Source: CAYUNE01 sp964446115 (lineage in GTDB: Bacteria; Desulfobacterota; Desulfobulbia; Desulfobulbales; Desulfobulbaceae). From it: 64,000 bases of DNA. The notes beneath the pieces are model-generated. The model saw only the letters and a list, made by a program, of their open reading frames with translations, did no database searches and was not told where the DNA came from. Below, piece by piece: positions 8,909 to 16,968 of this stretch. Every line of letters starts with the position of its first letter. The stretch's first letter is position 1. The stretch is from assembly GCA_964446115.1 (NCBI GenBank), contig CAYUNE010000027.1:62001-126000 (forward strand), given 5' to 3'. The position numbers were made by a program, and so were the translations under genes.

Positions 8909-11063
8909 TATCAAGGGTCTCGTCTCCATTGCGTCGGGCTATCTCCAGGATGTCGATCTGGAGCCGCTCAACCGGGCTTACGCTTTTGTCTGCGAGGCCC
9001 ATGGAGAGGAGAGGCATCTCTCCGGCATTCCCTATGTCCAGCATCTGGTGGAGGTGGCCACTACCCTGGCCTCCATGAAACTTGATCTGGACACCATCGT
9101 CGCCGGCCTGTTGCACGGCTCCATCAAGGAGGGCAAGGCCACCGTTGAGACGCTGACCGAGCTCTTCGGCAGCGATGTCGCCGCCCTGGTGGACGGCACC
9201 ACCCGTATCACCAATATCCGTTACAACAGCCGTCTGGCTCACCAGGCGGAAAATATCCGTAAATTTTTTCTCGCCCTGAGCAGTGATATCCGGGTGCTGC
9301 TGGTCAAGCTCGCCGATCGTCTCCAGGATATGCTCACCCTGGGATCGGCACCGGAGGAGATCCGCCGCAGCATTGCCGGGGAAACCATGGATCTTTATGC
9401 CCCGCTGGCAAGTCGCCTGGGCATCGACTGGATGAAGCGGGAGCTTGAGGACCTGGCCTTCCGCTATCTCTTTCCCGGTGAGTATGAAAACCTGGTTTCG
9501 CTGCTGGAGGGCAGCATGGCCGAACGGGAGGCCTACGTTACCGAGGTGATCGGCATTCTCCAGGCCAAGCTGCGACGCAACAACATCGTTCCCATCCGCA
9601 TCATCGGCCGGCCCAAGCATCTCTACTCCATCTACAAAAAGCTGGTTGCCCAGGGCATCACCCTGGACCGGGTCTACGACAAGGTGGCCTTTCGCATCAT
9701 TCTCCACACCGTCAAGGAGTGCTACGAGGCCCTGGGCATTGTCCACGAGGACTGGCCGCCGGTGCCGGGTCGCATCAAGGACTTCATCAGTTCACCCAAG
9801 TCCAACAACTATCAGTCCCTGCACACCACGGTGCTGGGACCCCACGAGCACTTCATCGAAATTCAGATCCGCACCGAAAAGATGGACCATATCGCCCAGG
9901 AAGGGGTGGCGGCCCACTGGGCCTACAAGGAGGGGCAGACCATTTCCAGGGACGACGCCCGCCTTTTCAGGGAACTCAAACAGATGGTGCTGGCCCTGCA
10001 GGAGGTGGAGGATCCGCGCGAGTTCCTGGAATCGGTGCGCGGCGAACTCTTTGAGCCCGATGTCTACGCGCTCACTCCCGGCGGCGAGGTGCGGGAGCTG
10101 CCGCGGGGCAGCACGCCCATCGATTTCGCCTACTCCATCCATACGGCCGTGGGGGATCGCTGTACCGGCGCCAAGGTCAACGGCCGCATGGTGCCGCTGA
10201 AATATGAGCTGCAGAACGGCGACATTGTCGAAATCATCACCGCCAAGAATCAGCATCCCAAGCAGGCCTGGCTCAAACTGGTGAAGACCAGCCGCGCCCG
10301 CACCCGTATCCGTGCCTGGCTGCGGCGGACGGAAAGGGAGAAAAATCTGGCGGTGGGTCGGGAGATCTGCGAAAAGGAACTGAAAAAGTATGACACCACC
10401 TTAAAAAAATTGATCAAGACCGGGCATATCAAGTCTTTGCTGCGGGAACTGCGCTGCAACTCCCTGGATGATATGCTTGCCAAGGTCGGAGCCGGTTCCA
10501 TCACGGTGGATCGTCTCTTCAAGGCCCTGCTGCCCGAGGAATATCGCGATCGGGAAGAGGAGAGACTGGCGGAAGAGGCGGAAGAACGGGCGCTGCGGCG
10601 TCAGACGGCCAGGAAGCCGAGGGGAAGCGGCGAGGCGGTAATCATCGACGGGGTGGACGATCTCATGGCCCGCATCAGTCAGTGTTGTAAACCGGTTCCC
10701 GGCGACGATATCATCGGGTTCATCACCACCGGCCGCGGACTGTCGGTACACAAGTCCGACTGTCCCAACCTGCTGGCCACCGACCCGCACCGTTGGCTCA
10801 CCGTGGAGTGGTCTGCCGGTGAAAACCGGGTCCATCGGGCCGAGTTGCTCATCAGAGCGGAGTCGAGGAAAAATATCGTCGTCGATATCAGCAGCACCAT
10901 CAGCAGCACCAATGTTGATATTGTCGAGATGAAGGCCAGGACCACCTCCGACAACCTGGCGGAGATGAACGTCGTTGTCGAAGTCACCGACCTGGGGCAA
11001 CTGCGAAACGTCCAGCAACACCTGCGGCAGATGCCGGAGGTGATCGATGTGCGCAGGCGGTGA
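8901..11063 (+). CDS. RelA/SpoT-family (p)ppGpp synthetase with degenerate hydrolase domain
   Basis: Long 720-residue stringent-response enzyme. The N-terminal HD domain is damaged: the HDxxED box reads LLHGSIKEG (H72 kept, Asp replaced by Gly73) and ADRLHN reads ADRLQD. Hydrolysis of (p)ppGpp is therefore unlikely. The synthetase domain (about 220-370) looks complete: GRPKHLYSIYKK, VYDKVAFRII, RIKDFISSPKSNNYQSLHTT and EIQIRT. A TGS domain (DVYALTPGGEVRELP), a CC region (ISQCCKPVPGD) and a C-terminal ACT domain follow. The ATG overlaps the proS stop by 8 bases. I read it as a RelA-like synthetase; a separate hydrolase would be needed elsewhere. Confidence 0.93.
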   Translation: MADIKGLVSIASGYLQDVDLEPLNRAYAFVCEAHGEERHLSGIPYVQHLVEVATTLASMKLDLDTIVAGLLHGSIKEGKATVETLTELFGSDVAALVDGTTRITNIRYNSRLAHQAENIRKFFLALSSDIRVLLVKLADRLQDMLTLGSAPEEIRRSIAGETMDLYAPLASRLGIDWMKRELEDLAFRYLFPGEYENLVSLLEGSMAEREAYVTEVIGILQAKLRRNNIVPIRIIGRPKHLYSIYKKLVAQGITLDRVYDKVAFRIILHTVKECYEALGIVHEDWPPVPGRIKDFISSPKSNNYQSLHTTVLGPHEHFIEIQIRTEKMDHIAQEGVAAHWAYKEGQTISRDDARLFRELKQMVLALQEVEDPREFLESVRGELFEPDVYALTPGGEVRELPRGSTPIDFAYSIHTAVGDRCTGAKVNGRMVPLKYELQNGDIVEIITAKNQHPKQAWLKLVKTSRARTRIRAWLRRTEREKNLAVGREICEKELKKYDTTLKKLIKTGHIKSLLRELRCNSLDDMLAKVGAGSITVDRLFKALLPEEYRDREEERLAEEAEERALRRQTARKPRGSGEAVIIDGVDDLMARISQCCKPVPGDDIIGFITTGRGLSVHKSDCPNLLATDPHRWLTVEWSAGENRVHRAELLIRAESRKNIVVDISSTISSTNVDIVEMKARTTSDNLAEMNVVVEVTDLGQLRNVQQHLRQMPEVIDVRRR

Positions 11064-11088
11064 AGGAGAAAACGGCAGGAGAGAGATC

Positions 11089-11604
11089 ATGAGAGCCAAG
11101 CGAATCGAAGTCGTTCAATGCGATATCACCAAAATGGCCGTGGATGCCATTGTCAACGCCGCCAACCCCTCCCTGCTGGGAGGAGGTGGCGTCGACGGCA
11201 CCATTCACTGGGCCGCGGGACCCGGGCTGCTTGAGGAGTGTCAGAAGCTCGGCGGCTGTGAAACCGGGGACGCCAAGATCACCGGCGGTTACAACCTGCC
11301 GGCCCGCCATGTCATCCATACCGTCGGTCCGGTGTGGCGCGAGGGCGGCAAGGTCAAGCTTCAGCAGCTCGCCTCCTGCTATCGCCGCTGCTTCGAGCTT
11401 GCCGCCCGGCACGATATCCGCACCATTGCCTTTCCGGCCATCAGCACCGGCGTCTTTGGCTTTCCACTGGACCTGGCCACCGAAATCGCCGTCCGTGAAA
11501 CCCTGCGGGCCCTTGACAGCAGCGAGAAGATCGAGCGGGTCTCCTTTGTCTGTTTTTCAGATGAGGCAAAAAAAGCGTATGAACAGGCGCTTGCCAAAAT
11601 CTAG
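11089..11604 (+). CDS. Macro-domain ADP-ribose/O-acetyl-ADP-ribose hydrolase (YmdB-like)
   Basis: Single macro domain of 171 residues, the length of YmdB-type O-acetyl-ADP-ribose deacetylases. Ligand-binding signatures: VDAIVNAANPSLLGGGGVDGTIH, GYNLPARHVIHTVGP and FPAISTGVFGFP. The family removes acetyl groups or ADP-ribose from ADP-ribose adducts in the cytosol. The start at 11089 has GGAGAGA just upstream, 25 bases after the Rel gene. Its end overlaps the next frame, so it is likely translated together with the Smr gene. Confidence 0.94.
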   Translation: MRAKRIEVVQCDITKMAVDAIVNAANPSLLGGGGVDGTIHWAAGPGLLEECQKLGGCETGDAKITGGYNLPARHVIHTVGPVWREGGKVKLQQLASCYRRCFELAARHDIRTIAFPAISTGVFGFPLDLATEIAVRETLRALDSSEKIERVSFVCFSDEAKKAYEQALAKI

Positions 11605-12067
11605 CGCGGATGGGCGGTTATGTGAAATCTGCGGCAACGAGATCGGGGCCGGAACTCTTCGCTGCCCCTTCTGCAACAGCAGACAGGCATCCGGCGCCAT
11701 CCTCCGGCAGGGTGAATCCCACCGCCTGATCAACCTGGAACAGGGTATGCCTCTGGTGGAGCAGGCCCTGAAACGGCTGGAGTCTGAGATACGGACAGCT
11801 GAAATCCAGTCCGTCGCAGTGCTCACCGTTATTCACGGGTACGGGTCCAGCGGCCGGGGGGGACGCATCCGCCGCGAGGTGCGGAGGCAATTGGAGTTTA
11901 TGAAAGCCCGGCAGCGGATCAACGACTTTATCACCGGAGAAGAGTTCGCCGGACGTATCCCCAGGATTGCCCGGCTGCTGCGGCGTTTTCCCTTCCTTGC
12001 CGGTCACGCCGATCTCAACCGCGCCAATCGTGGTATTACCCTGGTAATCTTAAAAAAAACAGGATGA
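11579..12067 (+). CDS. Zinc-ribbon protein with Smr domain
   Basis: About 162 residues. The N terminus carries a zinc-ribbon pair of cysteines (CEICG...CPFC), then an Smr domain with HGYGSSGRGGRIRREV, the conserved HGxG...G.IR loop. Smr domains are found in DNA-nicking or RNA-cleaving proteins; the zinc ribbon suggests nucleic-acid binding, but the target is unknown. I chose the ATG at 11579, which has GAGG upstream and overlaps the macro-domain gene by 26 bases; an ATG at 11561 is possible. The C terminus (ITLVILKKTG) ends four bases before the next gene. Confidence 0.78.
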   Translation: MNRRLPKSSADGRLCEICGNEIGAGTLRCPFCNSRQASGAILRQGESHRLINLEQGMPLVEQALKRLESEIRTAEIQSVAVLTVIHGYGSSGRGGRIRREVRRQLEFMKARQRINDFITGEEFAGRIPRIARLLRRFPFLAGHADLNRANRGITLVILKKTG

Positions 12068-12070
12068 ATC

Positions 12071-13606
12071 ATGAGCGAGATGCGTCAGATAACGTGGCGG
12101 CTTCCCCCTGATATTTCCCAAGGGGAGATCACGGCTTCCATCAGCGGAAAATTCAGGTGTGCGACGGAACCCGGAATACGCAGCGAACGGGTCTACTACG
12201 ACACCTTTGACTGGCGTCTTCTCCGCAAGGACATGTGCCTTTTTTGCCGGGGCAATCATTGGCATCTTGTCCGGCGGCAGGACGGCAAAGTGATCGCCGC
12301 CGCACAGGCCGATGGCAGGAGGAACCGCTTCTGGTGGGATTTTCCCCAATCCGATTTTCGCCGGCGACTGGAGAAAATTCTGCAGATGCGCTCCCTTTTG
12401 CCCCTGGGCCGGGTGGTACGGGAGAAAACCATTCTGCGGCTGCTCAACAGTGATGAAAAAACAGTGGCCTATGTCGAGCTGATCAGCTGCGGCAACAGCG
12501 GTGCGGATGAAGCGCCGCAGCAGGAGCTCACCCTGCGGCCGGTGCGGGGGTATCGCGGCAAATATGCGAAGCTGAGCCGCTATCTGCAGCGTTTGGGGTT
12601 TGGTGAGCCCGAGGGGCCGGCGGATGAGATGCAGGTGGCCCTGCAGGGTAACCCGCGGCGTCCCCTTGACTATAGTTCCCGTTTTTCCCCGGTCCTGGAT
12701 CCCAAGGCCACCTCGCTGGCAGCGGCCAGGACCCTTTTTCAGGACCTGCTGCAAACCATGCGTTGCAACGAGGCGGGGATCCTCGATGATCTTGATTCGG
12801 AATTTCTCCATGACTTCAGGGTGGCGGTGCGCCGTACCCGTTCCGCCCTGGCCATGTTCAAGAAGGTACTGCCGCCGGAGGTGGTCGGCGGTTTCGGCGA
12901 ATCCTTCAGGACAATCGGCCGGGTTACCGGCCCCACCCGCGATCTGGACGTTTATGGGCTCATGGAAGATGACTACCGGGCCCGGCTGCCGCAATGGCTG
13001 CAGCCGGGGCTGGTCTATTTTTTCGAGGATCTCCGCGAGCAACGGCGCCGGGAGCGTCGGAAACTCGTCCGTTTTCTCAAGAGTGATGCCTATGGGGAGA
13101 TTATCAGCAACTGGCGGGCCTTTCTCGACAGCGATGATCACCACGGCGGCCGCCTGGCAGAGGTCGGAATCGATAGGCTATCCCGCCGATTGATCCGCAA
13201 GCGCTTCCGGCGGGTGGTGGCGGACGGTCGGGCAATCACCCGGGAAAGCCCGGACGAGAGTCTCCACAGGCTGCGGATTCAGGGTAAAAAACTGCGCTAC
13301 ATGCTGGAATTTTTCCGCTCTCTTTACCCCAAAAAGGAGATGAAGACACTGATCACGCAGCTCAAGGGATTGCAGAACACCCTGGGCGATTTCAACGATC
13401 TCTCCGTCCAGCTGGACATGCTGCGTCATTACCTGGAAACCGTCAAACCGGGCACCATCCGCTCGCGGGAACTGGCTGCCGCCATCGGTGGCCTGATGAC
13501 CAATATCCACCACGAACAACGCCGGGTGCGCACCCGCTTCGAGGACAGCTTCACCCGTTTCGCCTCCCCGGAGAACACAGCCACCTACCAACGACTCTTT
13601 ACCTGA
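12071..13606 (+). CDS. CYTH-like/CHAD domain protein
   Basis: 511 residues. The N-terminal half looks like a CYTH/triphosphate-tunnel domain (RVYYDTFDWRLLRKDMCL, then several basic strands). The C-terminal half is a CHAD domain with LHDFRVAVRRTRSAL and LHRLRIQGKKLRYMLEFF, the histidine- and arginine-rich helices that bind polyphosphate. The likely role is binding or hydrolysis of polyphosphate or another triphosphate, possibly at polyphosphate granules. It is the last gene of the run that began at proS. Two stress-linked functions in one operon (Rel and CHAD) suggest a shared starvation response; that is inference. Confidence 0.88.
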   Translation: MSEMRQITWRLPPDISQGEITASISGKFRCATEPGIRSERVYYDTFDWRLLRKDMCLFCRGNHWHLVRRQDGKVIAAAQADGRRNRFWWDFPQSDFRRRLEKILQMRSLLPLGRVVREKTILRLLNSDEKTVAYVELISCGNSGADEAPQQELTLRPVRGYRGKYAKLSRYLQRLGFGEPEGPADEMQVALQGNPRRPLDYSSRFSPVLDPKATSLAAARTLFQDLLQTMRCNEAGILDDLDSEFLHDFRVAVRRTRSALAMFKKVLPPEVVGGFGESFRTIGRVTGPTRDLDVYGLMEDDYRARLPQWLQPGLVYFFEDLREQRRRERRKLVRFLKSDAYGEIISNWRAFLDSDDHHGGRLAEVGIDRLSRRLIRKRFRRVVADGRAITRESPDESLHRLRIQGKKLRYMLEFFRSLYPKKEMKTLITQLKGLQNTLGDFNDLSVQLDMLRHYLETVKPGTIRSRELAAAIGGLMTNIHHEQRRVRTRFEDSFTRFASPENTATYQRLFT

Positions 13607-13653
13607 TCACCTCGCGACCGGCCAAAGAACCTACCTCCCGGCCAATGCTGTTT

Positions 13654-13721
13654 CCCGTAGGAGAGCAGCCTCCTGCGCGATGGTCCCGGGACGTGCAATC
13701 GGCCGGGGAGCCGGCCTCCTG
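13654..13721. repeat. Repeat upstream of vapBC (left copy)
   Basis: About 68 bases, similar to 14431-14495 on the other side of vapBC. Shared parts include CTGCGCGA, GGTCCCGG and ATCGGCCGGGG followed by CCGGCCTCC. The sequence folds into short GC-rich hairpins, like REP/BIME elements of other bacteria. Confidence 0.6.
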
Positions 13722-13723
13722 TA

Positions 13724-13752
13724 TTGACCTTTTGGTTTTTGCGGTCTATATT
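13724..13752 (+). promoter_or_regulatory. vapBC promoter
   Basis: TTGACC (13724-13729) and TATATT (13747-13752) are 17 bases apart, followed by an AT-rich, partly symmetric stretch up to about 13765 where the antitoxin would be expected to bind its own operator. Confidence 0.65.
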
Positions 13753-13788
13753 ATAAATATATATCAATTTGACCGGGGGGAGAAAAAC

Positions 13789-14019
13789 ATGCAAACCGCG
13801 AAACTTTTTCAAAATGGCCGTTCCCAGGCGGTGCGGCTTCCCAAGCCCTTCAGAATGCCCGGCAAGGAGGTGCGGATTTACAAAAGCGGCAATCGCGTTA
13901 TTTTGGAGCCGCTGGAAAGCAGCTGGGAGGGCTTGTTCAGTTCCCTGGATGAATTTCCTGATGATTTTTTTGCAGATGGCCGCCGTCAGCCCGCCGTTCA
14001 GGAAAGAGAGTCGTTGTGA
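13789..14019 (+). CDS. vapB: VapB-type antitoxin (SpoVT/AbrB fold)
   Basis: 76-residue antitoxin. The N terminus MQTAKLFQNGRSQAVRLPK is the swapped-hairpin (AbrB-like) DNA-binding domain typical of VapB. The acidic C terminus (SLDEFPDDFF) is the part that usually enters the toxin's active site. The ATG at 13789 is preceded by GGGGGGAG. Its stop overlaps the toxin start (GTGA), the normal coupled arrangement. Autoregulation is expected from the promoter's AT-rich palindromic region. Confidence 0.93.
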   Translation: MQTAKLFQNGRSQAVRLPKPFRMPGKEVRIYKSGNRVILEPLESSWEGLFSSLDEFPDDFFADGRRQPAVQERESL

Positions 14020-14420
14020 TTTTGTATCTGCTCGATACGGATATCTGCATTTATCTTATAAAAAAACAGCCTCCTGAGATTCTGGAGCGGTTTGCGCGCC
14101 ATCACCCCGGCGATGTGGCAATCTCGACAATAAGCGTTTTTGAGCTTGAGTATGGGGCCGCTAAAAGTAGGTTTTCCCGAAAATCTTATCGGGCCCTGGA
14201 CAAATTTCTCGCCCCCCTTGAAGTAGTGGATCTGGATCGCGCCGCAGCCGCGGAAGCAGCGGTTATCAGGGCGGATCTGGAAAGACGGGGAACGCCGATC
14301 GGCGCCTACGATCTTCTCATTGCCGGCCTGGCAAGATCCCAAAACATGATTCTGGTAACCAATAACACTAGAGAGTTTTCCAGGATAGACGGCCTGAAGC
14401 TCGAAAATTGGGCCAGGTGA
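14016..14420 (+). CDS. vapC: VapC-type PIN-domain ribonuclease toxin
   Basis: 134-residue PIN domain toxin that cleaves RNA when free of VapB. Acidic active-site residues are visible: Asp in LLDTDICIYL, Glu in FELEYG, and Asp in GAYDLLIAG with a further VTNNTREF. The GTG start overlaps the vapB stop by 4 bases. The tRNA or rRNA target cannot be deduced. The pair is framed by two related repeats, which suggests movement as a cassette. Confidence 0.94.
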   Translation: MILYLLDTDICIYLIKKQPPEILERFARHHPGDVAISTISVFELEYGAAKSRFSRKSYRALDKFLAPLEVVDLDRAAAAEAAVIRADLERRGTPIGAYDLLIAGLARSQNMILVTNNTREFSRIDGLKLENWAR

Positions 14421-14430
14421 CTCCCTTCCC

Positions 14431-14495
14431 CCGTCGGAGCGCAGCTCCCTGCGCGAAGGTCCCGGAACGTTCGATCGGCCGGGGACCGGCCTCCC
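14431..14495. repeat. Repeat downstream of vapBC (right copy)
   Basis: Direct, diverged copy of the element at 13654-13721 (shared CTGCGCGA, GGTCCCGG, ATCGGCCGGGG and CCGGCCTCC). A third, partial copy (ATCTGCGCGATGGTTCCCGG) is at about 15768-15787. The stretch 14496-14573 shows nothing else. Confidence 0.6.
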
Positions 14496-14573
14496 ACGGG
14501 TCTGTCACGGTCGGGGCGGCTTTTAGGGGGTACGGGTCGTTTTGGTCGTGACATTTCGGGACCGAGGGTTATA

Positions 14574-15734
14574 ATGGTCGGCATGGAACGTTATCTTACC
14601 CAATTGATCAAAAAGGATCTTGACCGCAAAATTATCCTGATCACCGGTCCCAGACAGGTGGGCAAAACCACGCTTTCCAGGATGCTGGCCGCTGATTTTG
14701 ATTATTTTAACTTTGACAATCCGGAGCATCGGCTGGATTTGCTGGAACGATCCTGGGACCGGAAAAAACCCCTGATCATCTTTGATGAACTGCATAAGCT
14801 GAAAAACTGGAAGTCATGGCTCAAGGGCATTTATGATAGCGAGGGCATTCCCCCCGCCCTGGTGGTGACCGGTAGCGCCAGGCTTGATACCTATACAAAG
14901 GTGGGGGATTCTCTGGCCGGACGTTTTTTTCAGTTCAGACTGCATCCCCTGGACGTGAAGGAGATCCTCGCCGTTGTTGATGATATTTCCCCGGAAAAGG
15001 CGCTGGAGCGGCTGCTTGAGGTCGGTGGCTTCCCCGAACCGTACCTGGAGGGGAACAAGAGCTATTACGGAAGATGGAAGCGATCACACCTTGACATCAT
15101 TCTCAGGCAGGATCTCCTGGACCTGGAAAATGTGCGGCAGATCACGGCAATTGAAACGCTTATCCAGCTCTTGCGGCGACGGGTCGGCAGCCCGGTCTCG
15201 TACAGTTCCCTGGCGCGGGATCTGGAGACCAGCGGCAAGACGGTCAAACGCTGGTTGACGATCCTTGAAAATATGTATGTCGTCTTCCGGGTCACGCCTT
15301 ATCACCGTAATATTGCCCGGTCTCTTCTCAAAGCGCCGAAATTTTACTTTTATGATACCGGCCAGGTTCCGGGAGATTCAGGGACGCGGCTTGAAAACCT
15401 GACCGCCTGCGCCCTGCTCAAGGAAATCCAGTATCGTGAAGATTGTTTCGGAGAGGAAATGGGGCTCCATTATCTGCAGACCAAGGATGGCAAGGAGATT
15501 GATTTTCTGGTCACCAGAGACGCCGCCCCCTGTGTGCTGCTCGAAGTGAAATGGGCTGATTCTTCCTTGAGCGGAAATTTTAAGGTGTTCCAGCGCTACT
15601 TCCGGGGAGTCGCCGGGATACAGCTTGTCAGGCACTTGACCCGGGAAAAAACCTGGCCGGACGGCACCGAAATCCGCAGGGCGCACTCCTGGTTGGCCTC
15701 GTTTTCCTTCGAGCCGGAGAATGATCGGGATTGA
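14574..15734 (+). CDS. AAA-type ATPase with DUF4143 domain
   Basis: 386 residues. A Walker A motif (GPRQVGKTTL) near residue 26, a Walker B-like LIIFDELHK and a sensor region (VVTGSARLD) form an AAA ATPase. The C-terminal DUF4143 part contains an archaeal-type nuclease-like core, EIDFLVTRD...VLLEVKW. Such proteins are common, mobile and functionally unresolved; some are proposed nucleic-acid enzymes or toxin-like partners. The ATG at 14574 or 14583 is the start. It stands alone next to vapBC in a patch that looks acquired. Confidence 0.85.
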   Translation: MVGMERYLTQLIKKDLDRKIILITGPRQVGKTTLSRMLAADFDYFNFDNPEHRLDLLERSWDRKKPLIIFDELHKLKNWKSWLKGIYDSEGIPPALVVTGSARLDTYTKVGDSLAGRFFQFRLHPLDVKEILAVVDDISPEKALERLLEVGGFPEPYLEGNKSYYGRWKRSHLDIILRQDLLDLENVRQITAIETLIQLLRRRVGSPVSYSSLARDLETSGKTVKRWLTILENMYVVFRVTPYHRNIARSLLKAPKFYFYDTGQVPGDSGTRLENLTACALLKEIQYREDCFGEEMGLHYLQTKDGKEIDFLVTRDAAPCVLLEVKWADSSLSGNFKVFQRYFRGVAGIQLVRHLTREKTWPDGTEIRRAHSWLASFSFEPENDRD

Positions 15735-16209
15735 TGACAGGACGGATTTGTCAGGCAGCGCCGCATCTGCGCGATGGTTCCCGGGTGGTGGGATGGTCCG
15801 GTGGTTGTTTTTTTGCCTCTTCAGGCAAATTTGTGGGTAAAGTCCGGCATAGGCTGATTGCCAATAGTGTGTGGGCAAGTCCCCATTGGACAACCCAGGA
15901 TACGGCTTCCGCCACAGTATCCCAGGACACCCGGAAGGAGCAATCTGTTCCTTTCACGATCCAACCGTGCATCCTGGAAAACAAATCCCTTGAAATTGGT
16001 GACGTAATTGAGCAATGTCTTTATGTGCATTCAGTCCTCCTACATGGATCTTGGTCGAGGTCGGCAAATTTACTTGCCGACCGGACTGAATGCACATTTT
16101 TTTGAAATAATCTCGACGGTCGATTTTACCCGCAAATTCTCCGGAAGAGCCGGATTTTCGTATGGGAGCAGGGTGCCCCATGACGATAGGGGAGGCATGA
16201 GGAAGCGTC
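15735..16209. other. Intergenic stretch with decayed sequence and nested inverted repeats
   Basis: No intact gene. At the left is a partial copy of the vapBC-flanking repeat. On the minus strand, a frame starting at 16030 (MHIKTLLNYVTNFKGFVF) resembles the beginning of ISL3-type transposases but soon loses any likeness, so it may be a dead insertion-sequence remnant; this is weak. At 16024-16037 and 16083-16096 lies a perfect 14-bp inverted repeat (TGTGCATTCAGTCC). Its right arm directly abuts a second perfect hairpin, GGTCGGCAA / TTGCCGACC (16059-16082). Confidence 0.45.
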
Positions 16210-16959
16210 ATGGCAATTATCGCAGTGTATAATATCAAGGGCGGAGTCGGAAAGACGGCCACCGCCGTTAATCTTTCCTACCTCTCTTCCCGGGCGGGCA
16301 ATGCAACGCTGCTTTGCGATATGGATTCCCAGGGATCGGCCGGCTACTATTTCCGGGTCAGGCCGCCGAAAAAGTTCAATGCCGATGCCTTTCTTAAAGG
16401 GGGGAAGCATGTGGCCGCCAGTATCCGCGGCACCGATTTCCCGGGTCTGGACCTGCTGCCGGCGGATTTTACCTACCGCAATATCGATATCGCCCTGGAC
16501 GAGTACCGGAAATCACGCCGTCGCATCCGCAAGATCCTCAAACCCCTTACCCGGGAATATGTGCACATCTTTCTGGACTGTCCGCCCAACATAACCCTGC
16601 TGTCGGAGAATATCTTTGATGCCTCCGATATCATTCTCATTCCCTTCATTCCCACCACTCTTTCCTGGCTCTCCTTCAAGAAACTGCTTGCCTTTTTCAA
16701 GAAAACAGGGGTCGACCGCAGAAAACTTCTTGTTCTCTTTTCCATGGTGGATAAGCGCAAGAAGATGCACACTGAGATGATGGCACATTTCGGCAAGCGT
16801 AAGCGGGTGCTTGCATCCTCGATCCCCTTTCTCGCCGATGTGGAGAAGATGGGAGTCTACCGGCAGCCGGTTCCCGCCCGCCTGCCCCGGAGCGCCGCCG
16901 CCCGGGCCTACGAGAATCTGTGGCGCGAGGTGGAGGAACGGTTGCCCGGCTCGGTGTGA
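16210..16959 (+). CDS. Orphan ParA/MinD-like ATPase
   Basis: 249-residue ATPase of the ParA family: deviant Walker A KGGVGKTATAVNL at the N terminus, LLCDMDSQGSA (switch I) and FLDCPPN (Walker B region). The C-terminal part (LFSMVDKRKKMHTEMM) fits ParA-like proteins that position cargo on the nucleoid. No ParB or centromere-like repeat is visible nearby, so it probably does not serve chromosome or plasmid segregation alone; its cargo is unknown. It may belong to the accessory patch before it. The next gene follows after 9 bases. Confidence 0.85.
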   Translation: MAIIAVYNIKGGVGKTATAVNLSYLSSRAGNATLLCDMDSQGSAGYYFRVRPPKKFNADAFLKGGKHVAASIRGTDFPGLDLLPADFTYRNIDIALDEYRKSRRRIRKILKPLTREYVHIFLDCPPNITLLSENIFDASDIILIPFIPTTLSWLSFKKLLAFFKKTGVDRRKLLVLFSMVDKRKKMHTEMMAHFGKRKRVLASSIPFLADVEKMGVYRQPVPARLPRSAAARAYENLWREVEERLPGSV

Positions 16960-16968
16960 TTTTAATCC

